Source: JASLBX01 sp036374175 (GTDB lineage: Bacteria > Actinomycetota > Actinomycetes > Jiangellales > Jiangellaceae). Taken from it: 64,000 nt of DNA. Both the position numbers and the translations under genes were made by a program. Every line of letters begins with the position of its first letter. Within the stretch, counting starts at the first letter, position 1. Shown here piece after piece: positions 8,230 through 16,265 of this stretch. The stretch is from positions 12,840 through 76,839 of the forward strand of contig DASUUH010000125.1 in assembly GCA_036374175.1 (NCBI GenBank). Direction: 5' to 3'. The notes under the pieces are model-generated. The model was not told the DNA's origin. It searched no databases and saw nothing but the letters and a program-made list of their open reading frames with translations.

Positions 8230-9132
8230 TCATCGGTTGTCGGCCGAAGACCCGCGTGCCGGCCCGAGCCCGTAACCCAGCATTCGCTCCGCCTCCTCGA
8301 TCCCGCCCTGCAGGTCACCGACGGCGGTCATCATCGAAAGGTCGACACCGATCGTGACGAGGGTCAGCGCGATCTCCGACGACAGGCCGGTGATGATGAC
8401 GCTGGCACCCATCAGCTTGCATGCCTCGACCGTCTGTACCAGATGATTCGCAACTGTCGAATCGATCTCTGGTACACCGGTCACGTCGATTACTACAACT
8501 TTGGCACGATTCGTCCGGATGGCTCTGAGCAGTTGTTCGGTGAGCTGCCGCGCTCGCTGCCCGTCCAGCGCGCCGATCATCGGCAGGATCAGCAGTCGTT
8601 CTCGGACCTGAAGCACAGGTGTGGAAAGCTCGCGGATCGCATCCTGCTGCTGGTGAATGACTCGCTCCCGCTCCTGTACGAAGCTAACGCCGACCGTGCT
8701 GGCGATCCGGTTCGCGGCCGGCTCGTAGGCGTCCAGCACGCTCTTGAACAGCTCGAAGTCGTTGTGGTACTTCTCGAACAGAGACCGCGCCAAAACGTCC
8801 CGCAGCAGCAGCACGATGCCGAGCACTTCCTCGGTCTCCACACCGCGCGGGATGATGCGCTCGGAAAGGTCGCGTGCGTACTCCTGAAGCGCTTCGACGC
8901 TCCCGGTCTCCAGCACCTCGATGTAGTTGTCGTACACCGACGTCGCCTCGGAGAAGATCTCCTCCGGCGTCATGGCGGTCAGCAGCTGTGCCTCGGTGAT
9001 CCGCCGAGCCCACTCCTCCCGGAGAACGGTCCGGTTCGTCCGAAGGTGCTGCACCAGCTCCGGGAGGAGGGCGTCTGTCGACCTGTCGTTCACCGCTGGC
9101 GCCGGCACGGAGGCGTCCGGTTCAGCCGCCAT
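8230..9132 (-). CDS. rsbR: RsbR-type stressosome sensor protein
   Basis: A 300-residue protein. An N-terminal helical sensor region (about 25-165, globin-like in characterised RsbR proteins) is joined by a helical linker (VQERERVIHQQQDAIRELSTPVLQV) to a C-terminal STAS domain (VVVIDVTGVPEIDSTVANHLVQ ... GLSSEIALTLVTIGVD). The Ser-Thr in EIDST and the Thr in ALTLV fall near the two RsbR sites phosphorylated by RsbT. The ATG at 9132 has GGAGG four bases upstream; the frame is open to 9210 but no better start is seen. First gene of the five-gene stressosome operon. Confidence 0.9.
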   Translation of the reverse strand: MAAEPDASVPAPAVNDRSTDALLPELVQHLRTNRTVLREEWARRITEAQLLTAMTPEEIFSEATSVYDNYIEVLETGSVEALQEYARDLSERIIPRGVETEEVLGIVLLLRDVLARSLFEKYHNDFELFKSVLDAYEPAANRIASTVGVSFVQERERVIHQQQDAIRELSTPVLQVRERLLILPMIGALDGQRARQLTEQLLRAIRTNRAKVVVIDVTGVPEIDSTVANHLVQTVEACKLMGASVIITGLSSEIALTLVTIGVDLSMMTAVGDLQGGIEEAERMLGYGLGPARGSSADNR

Positions 9133-9166
9133 CGTTCCTCCAGCTCTCCGTCCGACGAACGCGATC

Positions 9167-9183
9167 GCTGACCCATGGTCAGC
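9167..9183. promoter_or_regulatory. Palindrome upstream of the stressosome operon
   Basis: GCTGACC and GGTCAGC flank CAT, giving a perfect 7-bp inverted repeat about 35 bases upstream of rsbR. It could be an operator or a short hairpin in the leader. No regulator is known for it. Confidence 0.35.
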
Positions 9184-9246
9184 AACTCGACTGCAGCGTA
9201 CCCACCGCACCCGCAGTCCATGTCTCCAACTGCGTGAGGCTTGCGT

Positions 9247-10470
9247 TCAATCGCCGAGCTGGGCCAGGAGTACGCCAGGGTCACGCAAGCGGGCGAGATC
9301 GGCGCGCCCAGCTGACACGATCTGCCGGATCGGCTCGATGGCGTCCCAGTCGTTGGCATGCATGCCGGCCAGCACAGTGCCGTCCTTGAGCCAGAAGGCG
9401 GTGAAGGTGCGCCGTGCCACATCGCCACGGAGCACGACTTCGTCGTACCCGGCGGGCCCGATGCTGCCCACGTACTCCATTCCAAGGTCGTACTGGTCGG
9501 TGAAGAAGTACGGCAGGCGGTCATAGGGCTCCCCGGCGCCGAGCATGTTCCGCGCCGCAGCGAGACCTTGTGCGATGGCGTTGTCCCAGTGCTCGACACG
9601 CAGGTGCCGACCGAGCCTTGGGTGGTAGGCGTTGGCGACGTCACCTGCGGCGAACACGTCCAGATGTGACGTACGGAGGTGCTCGTCGACGACGATGCCG
9701 TTGTCGACCTTCAAACCCGCTGCTTCGGCCAGTGCGGTACTGGGCGTTGCCCCGACGCCGACGACCACGAGATCGGCCGCCAGGGCGGCGCCGTCACCGA
9801 GCCGCACCACCGCCAGCCCGGCATCGGCCTCCACCGAGGTGACAGAGGCGTTGGTACGAAGATCCACGCCGTGTGAGCGGTGCAGATCGGCGAAGACCCG
9901 GGCTACCTCCGGGCCGAGCACTCGCACCAGCGGTGCCTCGAGCGCCTCAACGACCACGACCTCACAGCCGGCGTTGCGTGCGGCAGCGGCGACCTCGAGT
10001 CCGATCCATCCGCCGCCGATCACGGCAACGCGCCGACCGGGCTGCAACGTCGAGCGGATCCGCTGGCTGTCCTCGATCGTGCGCAGGTACGTCACCGGTG
10101 CCTCGGTGTCGTGGACGACGGGCAATAGCCGAGGAGTCGCACCGGTTGCGATCAAGAGCCGGTCGAACCCGATCTGCTCCTGACCAACCGTGACGGTGTG
10201 GGCGTCGACGTCGACCGTCCCCGCCGGTTCCCCGAGCCGCAGGTCCACGTTCTGCTCGACGTACCACTCCCGCGCGTGAACGACGGCATTTTCCAGAGCC
10301 TCGGTCCCCAGCAGGTAACCCTTCGAGAGCGGCGGCCGCTCGTGGGGCAGGTGGTGCTCCTCGCCCACCAGGACGACACGACCGTCGAACCCGCCGTGAC
10401 GCAGGCCTTCGGCGGCCTTGGCGGCGGCGAGCCCACCACCGACGATGACGAAAGTTTCACGGCCGGCCAT
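9247..10470 (-). CDS. FAD-dependent ferredoxin/rubredoxin reductase-type oxidoreductase
   Basis: A 407-residue flavoprotein. FAD-binding VIVGGGLAAAKAAEGLR at the N terminus, a second dinucleotide fold AVIGGGWIGLEVAAAAR around residue 150 for NAD(P)H, and the FAD-contact motif DVFAAGDVA near 285 are all intact. The C-terminal part resembles the reductase domain of ferredoxin reductases that feed P450 or dioxygenase systems. No ferredoxin or oxygenase gene lies beside it. Its ATG overlaps the folE stop by one base (TGATG), so both are co-translated. Confidence 0.88.
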   Translation of the reverse strand: MAGRETFVIVGGGLAAAKAAEGLRHGGFDGRVVLVGEEHHLPHERPPLSKGYLLGTEALENAVVHAREWYVEQNVDLRLGEPAGTVDVDAHTVTVGQEQIGFDRLLIATGATPRLLPVVHDTEAPVTYLRTIEDSQRIRSTLQPGRRVAVIGGGWIGLEVAAAARNAGCEVVVVEALEAPLVRVLGPEVARVFADLHRSHGVDLRTNASVTSVEADAGLAVVRLGDGAALAADLVVVGVGATPSTALAEAAGLKVDNGIVVDEHLRTSHLDVFAAGDVANAYHPRLGRHLRVEHWDNAIAQGLAAARNMLGAGEPYDRLPYFFTDQYDLGMEYVGSIGPAGYDEVVLRGDVARRTFTAFWLKDGTVLAGMHANDWDAIEPIRQIVSAGRADLARLRDPGVLLAQLGD

Positions 10471-11129
10471 CAGGACTCCTTCCGGCTGTGAACGAGCGAG
10501 ATGAATTCCGCCCGGGAAGACGGGTCATCGCGAAGACACCCGAACAGGGCAGATGTCACCGTCCGTGCCCCGACCGCGCGAATGCCGCGCAGCGTCATGC
10601 AGCTGTGCTCGGCTTCGATGACGACGCCGACGCCGCGCGGCGCCAGCAGGTCTTGCAGACGCTCGGCGATCTGTTTGGTCAACCGCTCCTGGGTCTGCGC
10701 CCGCCGGCTGAAGAAGTCGACCAGGCGCGCGAACTTCGACAGGCCGAGGATCCGCGCGTCGGGGAGGTACCCGATGTGGGCGACGCCGACGAACGGCAGC
10801 ATGTGGTGCTCACAAACCGAACGGACGGGGATGTCCTCGACCAGGACCAACTCGTCGTATTCCTGGCTGTTGGGGAAGGAGGTGAAGTCGAAGGCTTCGA
10901 CCTTGAGCAACTCGGCGTAGGCTCGCGCCATCCGTCGCGGCGTGCCCGCCATGTCGTTGCTGTCGATAGGTTGGCCCAGGGCGACAAGCAGGTCGGCGGC
11001 CGCCTTTTCGGCGGCGGCCAGGTCGACCGGCGGTGCGTCGTGGATGATCCTGGGCCGCCATGCCAGCACCGATGAGCCGGTGGCCGAGGATTTCCGGAGA
11101 GCCTCGTGCCCGTTCAGCTGAGGGGTCAT
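10470..11129 (-). CDS. folE: GTP cyclohydrolase I
   Basis: A 219-residue GTP cyclohydrolase I, which turns GTP into 7,8-dihydroneopterin triphosphate, the first step of folate or pterin synthesis. Zinc ligands are visible: Cys106 and His109 in CEHHMLPF and Cys177 in HSCMTLRG. The C terminus ends LVHSRKES. It sits with an oxidoreductase rather than with folP/folB/folK, so it may be a second copy or serve a pterin or queuosine-type branch. AAGGAC precedes the ATG, and a good promoter lies 36 to 64 bases upstream inside a long dyad. Confidence 0.92.
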   Translation of the reverse strand: MTPQLNGHEALRKSSATGSSVLAWRPRIIHDAPPVDLAAAEKAAADLLVALGQPIDSNDMAGTPRRMARAYAELLKVEAFDFTSFPNSQEYDELVLVEDIPVRSVCEHHMLPFVGVAHIGYLPDARILGLSKFARLVDFFSRRAQTQERLTKQIAERLQDLLAPRGVGVVIEAEHSCMTLRGIRAVGARTVTSALFGCLRDDPSSRAEFISLVHSRKES

Positions 11130-11144
11130 GTCGTCCTTCCCATC

Positions 11145-11210
11145 TCTAAAGGAGTACGAGATTGACGTTAGAACGCGAACGCCGTTTCGTCAATAGAGTT
11201 CTCTTTTAGA
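11145..11210. promoter_or_regulatory. folE promoter inside a 66-bp near-symmetric dyad
   Basis: On the minus strand, TTGACG (11193-11188) and TAACGT (11170-11165) are 17 bases apart, a good sigma-70 type promoter for folE. They sit inside an inverted repeat: arm 11145-11167 and arm 11188-11210 share TCTAAARGAG, then AC, then ATTGACG at identical spacing. The outer decamers differ at one base. This symmetry suggests binding by a dimeric regulator controlling folE and perhaps the divergent gene at 11245. Confidence 0.6.
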
Positions 11211-11244
11211 AATGTGCGGAGGCCGCTCACGAGTAGGGAGAACC

Positions 11245-12738
11245 ATGAAAGGTGACTTCACGCGGGACTCGTTCGACCACACCCGCCACTACACCCGAGT
11301 CGCCATGCAACGAGGCAGGGTGCAACTGGACGCGGACTGGAACGAGCAGGCGTCGATCACTCAGCACTACCTGCGTACGCTCGCGCTGGACCTGATCGGT
11401 CCCTACGGCGGCCCGGTCGGCACCTGTGGATTCGCCGTGATCACGGATCCCGGTCAGGTGGACGGGCTGACCGACGCGTACGGGACACCTCTGGACGGCT
11501 CGCGCCGGCAGCACATCCGCGAGCGGCTCCGGTCTGGCGACTTTCTTATCGGTGCCGGCCGCTATTACGTCGACGGGCTGCTGTGCGAGAACGAGGCACC
11601 GCTGACGTACACACAGCAGCCCGGCTATCCGTTCACGGACCGCACCGCGCTGGAGAACCTTGGGTCAGCCGAGCAGGTCCTGATCTACCTCGATGTCTGG
11701 GAGCGGCATGTCAGCGCGGCCGAAGATCCCGGCATCGTGGAGGTCGCCCTCGGCGGGCCCGACACCTCCACCCGCGTGCAGTTGGTGTGGCAGGTCAAGG
11801 TCTTCACCGGCGACGGGCGCGTTGATTGCGGCGATCTCGATGCGCTTCGCCGTACCCACCTGCCGACCTTGCGGGCCGCGGCGCAATCCGGCTCGCATGC
11901 GCGGTACTCCGGCCTGGACAACCGCCTCTACCGGGTCGAGATCCACCGCGGCGGGACCGCCCGAGCAGCGGGAGCAGAGACCGGCGGCGCGACGTTCAAA
12001 TGGTCGCGTGAGAACGGCTCCGTCGTGTTCCCGGTGCGCAGCGTGTCGCCAGACAGCGAAACCGGGCGCACCACCGTCGAGCTGGCCGCACCCGGCCACG
12101 GCCAGGGCACCGCACTGGCCGTCGGCGACCTCGTCGAGCTCGTCGACGACGCGCACACGCTGCGCGAGGCCGCCGAACCGCTGTTCGTCGTGGCCAGCAC
12201 CGATCACGATTCGCGCACGTTCGTCCTGACTGGACTCCCCGTCGGCACCACGGGGCAGGGCCCGCGCCTGCATCCGCTGTTGCGGCGGTGGGACCACGGC
12301 GGCGGCGGAGCGAACGCGGACACCGACGCCGGGGGCGCCGTTCTGGTTACCGAAGCCACCGGAGCCGACGACGGGTGGATCCACCTCAAGGACGGCGTTG
12401 TCGTGCAGTTCCCGTCGTCCGGGGAAAGCCGGCCGCAGGAGTACCGCACCGGTGACTACTGGCTCATCCCGGCGCGAACGGCCACCACTGACGTGGTCTG
12501 GCCGCGGCATGAGGTAGCCGGCCGTCCGGTGCCGGCGGCGCGACCGCCGCGCGGCGTTCAGCATCACTACGCCCCGTTGGCGCTCGCCACCAGGAGTGGC
12601 AGCGGCGGCCTGCTCACGGTGACCACCGACTGCCGGTCGGCGTTCGAGCCTCTGCCGCGCACGGGCGGGATCACGGCTGGGCGGCCAGGCCGTACCCGGC
12701 GTCCCGGGCGCGCGCGACCGCCCCGGCCCGGTCGGTGA
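11245..12738 (+). CDS. DUF6519-type protein
   Basis: A 497-residue protein. The opening MKGDFTRDSF...RVAMQRGRVQLDADWNEQ is the signature of the DUF6519 family, often seen near contractile-tail or extracellular injection-system genes but without known function. No tail genes lie nearby. AGGGAG precedes the ATG at 11245. The family-like part ends near RGVQHHYAPLAL and TTDCRSAFEPL. The last ~25 residues are Arg/Pro/Gly-rich and antisense to the response regulator at 12671, so the native stop may have been lost. Divergent from folE. Confidence 0.72.
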   Translation: MKGDFTRDSFDHTRHYTRVAMQRGRVQLDADWNEQASITQHYLRTLALDLIGPYGGPVGTCGFAVITDPGQVDGLTDAYGTPLDGSRRQHIRERLRSGDFLIGAGRYYVDGLLCENEAPLTYTQQPGYPFTDRTALENLGSAEQVLIYLDVWERHVSAAEDPGIVEVALGGPDTSTRVQLVWQVKVFTGDGRVDCGDLDALRRTHLPTLRAAAQSGSHARYSGLDNRLYRVEIHRGGTARAAGAETGGATFKWSRENGSVVFPVRSVSPDSETGRTTVELAAPGHGQGTALAVGDLVELVDDAHTLREAAEPLFVVASTDHDSRTFVLTGLPVGTTGQGPRLHPLLRRWDHGGGGANADTDAGGAVLVTEATGADDGWIHLKDGVVVQFPSSGESRPQEYRTGDYWLIPARTATTDVVWPRHEVAGRPVPAARPPRGVQHHYAPLALATRSGSGGLLTVTTDCRSAFEPLPRTGGITAGRPGRTRRPGRARPPRPGR

Positions 12739-13333
12739 CGTGCAGCTTGGTGAAGATGTTCGACACGTGGTTGCGGACGGTTTTGTCGCTCAGATAGAGC
12801 CGACTGGCGATCGCGCCGTTGGTCAGGCCCCGGGCGATCAGCTCCAACACCTCACGCTCGCGCTCGGTCAGGAACGGAAAGGCGGCCGGGTCGGGCGCGG
12901 CGGGAGCGGGGCGCGCCGATGACAGCACGCGGTCGGCGACCTGCGGGTCAAGGATGGCGTGCCCCGTCGCGACTGCGTCGAGAGCGCGGGCGATGTCGTC
13001 CCGGCCGGACTCCTTGAGCAGGTACCCCCGCGCGCCGGCGTCCAAGGCGCTGAACAGCGAGTCGTCGTCGTCCAGCATGGTCAGCACCAGCACCGCGATA
13101 CTGGGATGGCGCTCATGTAGTTGACGCGTCGCCTCGACGCCGTTCAGCACCGGCATGTGCAGATCCATTAATACGACATCAGGTTCGAGGTCGGCCGTTG
13201 CCTCGAGCGCTTCGACGCCGTTTGCCGCCTCACCGACCACGGTGTTGCCGGGCAGGCTGCCGACCATGGCGACAAGGCCCTCGCGGAACATCGGGTGATC
13301 GTCGACGACGAGGACCCGCCTGGGCTCAGTCAT
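12671..13333 (-). CDS. NarL/LuxR-family response regulator
   Basis: A 220-residue response regulator. The receiver domain has DD at 11-12, the phosphoacceptor Asp57 in VVLMDLHMP and a conserved Lys in LLKESG. The C-terminal LuxR-type helix-turn-helix reads LTEREREVLELIARGLTNGAIASRLYLSDKTVRNHVSNI in two stretches. The start overlaps the 3' end of the histidine kinase gene by 8 bases. Its 3' end overlaps the convergent DUF6519-type gene by 68 bases. Target genes are unknown; the GGGAC repeats at 15384-15412 are candidates for its site. Confidence 0.93.
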   Translation of the reverse strand: MTEPRRVLVVDDHPMFREGLVAMVGSLPGNTVVGEAANGVEALEATADLEPDVVLMDLHMPVLNGVEATRQLHERHPSIAVLVLTMLDDDDSLFSALDAGARGYLLKESGRDDIARALDAVATGHAILDPQVADRVLSSARPAPAAPDPAAFPFLTEREREVLELIARGLTNGAIASRLYLSDKTVRNHVSNIFTKLHVTDRAGAVARARDAGYGLAAQP

Positions 13334-15356
13334 CGTCCACCTCCCAGACCGGCAACCGCGCGATCACGACAGTGCCCCCGATTTCGGAGGACTCGACGAC
13401 GAACGTGCCGCCCAACTCCTCGGCTCGCTCCCGCATCGACCGTAGCCCCAACCCGCGACGTGGCGCTGCCGGTAGGCCGCGGCCGTCGTCGATCACGTGC
13501 ACCAGCAGTGTCCCGTCGACACGGTGGATCTTGACCGAACACCTGCTCGCGTCCGCGTGCTTCGCGACGTTAGTGAGCGCTTCGGAAACGATGCGGTATG
13601 CCGCAACGTCCACGGCGGCGGGGAGCACTCCCAGGTCGTCGGCGACCTTGACCTCAACCGCCAACCGACCGGCAGCAAGGCGCCGCGCCTGTTCGCGGAC
13701 CGCCGCTGCAAGCCCGAGTTCGTCCAGCGCGGCCGGCCGGAGGTTCTCGACCAGGCCGCGTAGGGTGCGTACCGATTCGCGGATCCGCATCGGCAGGTCA
13801 CGCAAGACGTCTGCGGACTCTTCACCACCCGCGGCCGCCCGCTCGATCTCGAGGGCCACGGCGGCCAGCGTCGGGCCGAGCTCGTCATGGAGGTCGCGGC
13901 GGATGCGGCGGCGCTCCTCTTCCCGCGCCGCGATGAGCTCGGTCCGGGACCGCTCCAAGTCGGCGGTGAGCCGCTCGGCGTGTACGGCCACTGCGATCTG
14001 CCTGGCGAGGTTGCGTAACAGGCGCAGATCGTCGTCGGAAAGCTGTTCCCCCGGTCCGCGTGCGCCCACTCGCAGCACGCCGATTGTCTCGCCGCGATAG
14101 GTCAGCGGGATACGCGTCTGCGTGGCAGCCGGCTCCCCCGCGCGAGATCGGACCTCGCCGTAGGCCTCCACAACAACTCCCGACACCCGCAAGGCGCGCC
14201 GGACGGCATCGGCCACACCGCCCAACACGCTCGCACCGTCGTGCATCGCGTCGAGTCGCTGGCTCACCCGGGTCACGGCGGCGTACGGATCGTCCCGGTC
14301 GCCGTAGAGCAGACGGTTGACCATTCGCTGAATCCTGGCCCTGGCCGGGACGGCACCGAGGGCCACCGCGGCAGCGGCGATGACCGGCGCACCTGCGGCG
14401 TCGCCGATCAGCCACCGGAATGCGGCGACGATGAGGACGTACGCGATGAGCACGGCCAGCGACAGCACGCCGTAGACCAGCGACCGGTTGATGACGACGT
14501 CGACATCGAGCAGGCGATAACGAAGCACTGCGACGGCCACCGCCGCCGGCAGTGGCAGCATGGCCAGCGTCGCCAGGTGGGTGCCACTAGGCCCACTGGC
14601 TATGGCAATCGCCAGCACCACGGTGGTCGCAACTGCGCCGACGACCATCCATTTGATCTGCTGCCGTTCCATGCCGGCCGAACGGCGGAATCGGACGGCC
14701 AGTGCGGCGAACGCGGCTGCGGCGGTTGCGATCAGCAGCACACCACCGGCAACCGTCAACACCGGGCCGAGAGCGCTGCCGACCGGATTGGTGGTCGCCA
14801 CATCGAGCGACACATCGAGTCGGTCGTACGGGGTTGTCGCCCAGCCGACGGCGATCACCACTGCGGTCGCGCCGGCGAGCACTGCTACCGGACGCCAGCG
14901 ATGCGACGGCAATCGCCCGTCGGGAAAGTACAGAACCAGCAGGGCCATGAGCGGGAAGGCCACGACCCACACCCAGCCGGTCAGCCACATCGCGAATTCC
15001 CAGCCTGACCAGTCGCGAGTGCTACCGGGAAAGCCGTAGACGTACGTTACCTGGCTGAGCGCCTGGACCACCCCGACGCCGAGGGCGAGCCAACCCAGCA
15101 CGCTGCGGGGCCGGTACCAGGTCAGCACCGCGCCCAGCGCCGTGAACGTCGCCGCGGACACCGCGGTGAACATCCCGAACCCGTCGGCCCGCCGGGCGAA
15201 CGCCGCGGTTGGATCCACCTGCGCCGCGATCACGGCCGTGACGGCGAACGTCAACCCCACGAACGCAGTCGCCGCGACGCCCGCACCCCGCAACGCCCGG
15301 GGTGGAGCCAGTCGGGCCGGGATTCCGGCTGTCGCAGCGGCGCTCACGCCTGTCAT
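13326..15356 (-). CDS. NarL-type sensor histidine kinase with membrane sensor and GAF domain
   Basis: A 676-residue kinase. About eight hydrophobic segments fill residues 20-310, followed by a GAF-like domain (about 340-470). The HisKA_3 dimerisation helix carries His490 in RRDLHDELGP, and a HATPase_c domain follows with EALTNVAKHA (N box), DDGRGL (G1) and GLGLRSMRERAEELGG (G2). The ATG at 15356 is preferred over upstream in-frame starts. Forms an operon with the response regulator and is divergent from the membrane-protein gene at 15487. Confidence 0.92.
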   Translation of the reverse strand: MTGVSAAATAGIPARLAPPRALRGAGVAATAFVGLTFAVTAVIAAQVDPTAAFARRADGFGMFTAVSAATFTALGAVLTWYRPRSVLGWLALGVGVVQALSQVTYVYGFPGSTRDWSGWEFAMWLTGWVWVVAFPLMALLVLYFPDGRLPSHRWRPVAVLAGATAVVIAVGWATTPYDRLDVSLDVATTNPVGSALGPVLTVAGGVLLIATAAAAFAALAVRFRRSAGMERQQIKWMVVGAVATTVVLAIAIASGPSGTHLATLAMLPLPAAVAVAVLRYRLLDVDVVINRSLVYGVLSLAVLIAYVLIVAAFRWLIGDAAGAPVIAAAAVALGAVPARARIQRMVNRLLYGDRDDPYAAVTRVSQRLDAMHDGASVLGGVADAVRRALRVSGVVVEAYGEVRSRAGEPAATQTRIPLTYRGETIGVLRVGARGPGEQLSDDDLRLLRNLARQIAVAVHAERLTADLERSRTELIAAREEERRRIRRDLHDELGPTLAAVALEIERAAAGGEESADVLRDLPMRIRESVRTLRGLVENLRPAALDELGLAAAVREQARRLAAGRLAVEVKVADDLGVLPAAVDVAAYRIVSEALTNVAKHADASRCSVKIHRVDGTLLVHVIDDGRGLPAAPRRGLGLRSMRERAEELGGTFVVESSEIGGTVVIARLPVWEVDDD

Positions 15357-15383
15357 GGTGCCGCAACTCAGCGCAGTCGGCAC

Positions 15384-15412
15384 GGGACGCCATGTCCCGA
15401 CCGGGACGGGAC
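15384..15412. promoter_or_regulatory. GGGAC/GTCCC repeat cluster between kinase and membrane-protein genes
   Basis: GGGAC occurs at 15384, 15403 and 15408 and its complement GTCCC at 15394. They form two overlapping inverted repeats: GGGAC-N5-GTCCC and GTCCC-N4-GGGAC. Position in the divergent gap suits an operator for the adjacent two-component system, by analogy with other LuxR-type regulators. Confidence 0.4.
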
Positions 15413-15486
15413 GACAACCTCATGACCAGCCCGGATCCGCCGGACGATGCTGTCGGGCGCAAGCAATCACACATGGGAGGACCGTT

Positions 15487-16161
15487 ATGAGCACACTTGT
15501 CACGAGCCGGCGACTCCTCGCCGCCGCCGTCCTGATCGTCCCGCTGCTGATCGGCGTGAATGCGCTGTTTCATCCCGCGGTAGAGATAAGCGGAGAAGGG
15601 CTGCTTCACGGCGCTCACGAGAACGCCACCGCCTGGTACATCGTGCACATGGTCGCAGCCATCGGCGCCATGCTCACGATCGCCGCCGGGGTGGGCCTGC
15701 GCACACTTGTCGTCGACCGCGGCCGCCGGCTGGCGAACGTCGCCCTCGCGGCCACGATCGTGGGTGCACCGTTGCTGGTCATCGGTTTCGTGGCCGAGGC
15801 AAGCGTCCTGCGGCTGGCGGCTGGGGTGGACGAGGCGGCCGGTGTAGCCGTCGCGACGGAGTTCGCAGGTACCCCCGAGTTCTATGTGATCCCGCTAGGC
15901 GTCCTGGGCGTCACCCTCGGCAACGTTCTGATGGCGATAGGCCTGCTCAAGGCCCGCGCCGTACCCCGCTGGGCGGCTGGCCTCTTCATTGCCGGCTGGC
16001 TCGCCAGCCTTGCGACGGTTCCCGGCGCGCCCGTGACCCCCGTCATCTACGCCGCCGTCGCAGTGAGTGCAGCGGTCCTCGCCGGCCGAGTGGCTCGCGG
16101 CAGGCTCGCCTACGCGCCGACGCCCGACGATACGAGCCGTCCACAGCCGGTCATGGCCTAG
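15487..16161 (+). CDS. Multi-pass membrane protein of unknown function
   Basis: A 224-residue protein with about six hydrophobic segments, beginning LLAAAVLIVPLLIGVNALFH. No family is recognised. The ATG at 15487 has GGGAGG nearby; the longer open frame upstream crosses the histidine-kinase promoter and is not credible. It is divergent from the two-component system, so it may be its output or signal partner. A strong hairpin follows the stop. Confidence 0.75.
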   Translation: MSTLVTSRRLLAAAVLIVPLLIGVNALFHPAVEISGEGLLHGAHENATAWYIVHMVAAIGAMLTIAAGVGLRTLVVDRGRRLANVALAATIVGAPLLVIGFVAEASVLRLAAGVDEAAGVAVATEFAGTPEFYVIPLGVLGVTLGNVLMAIGLLKARAVPRWAAGLFIAGWLASLATVPGAPVTPVIYAAVAVSAAVLAGRVARGRLAYAPTPDDTSRPQPVMA

Positions 16162-16191
16162 GCCGTAGCGGGGTTGGATGGGCACCGGTCC

Positions 16192-16225
16192 GCGGGTGGA
16201 ACCCATGTTCGCGGGTTCCACCCGC
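16192..16225 (+). terminator. Strong hairpin terminator after the membrane-protein gene
   Basis: GCGGGTGGAACCC (16192-16204) and GGGTTCCACCCGC (16213-16225) are perfect 13-bp arms with an 8-base loop, 30 bases after the stop codon. It separates this gene from the sigma factor gene 40 bases further on. Confidence 0.6.
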
Positions 16226-16265
16226 CGCGTACGAGACGTCAGGCAGATGGCCGTGCCGTGACAAG

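Noticed and set aside
9133..9246. SigB-type promoter upstream of rsbR
   Set aside because: A GGGTAC -10-like box exists on the minus strand, but no GTTT box lies at 14-16 bases from it.
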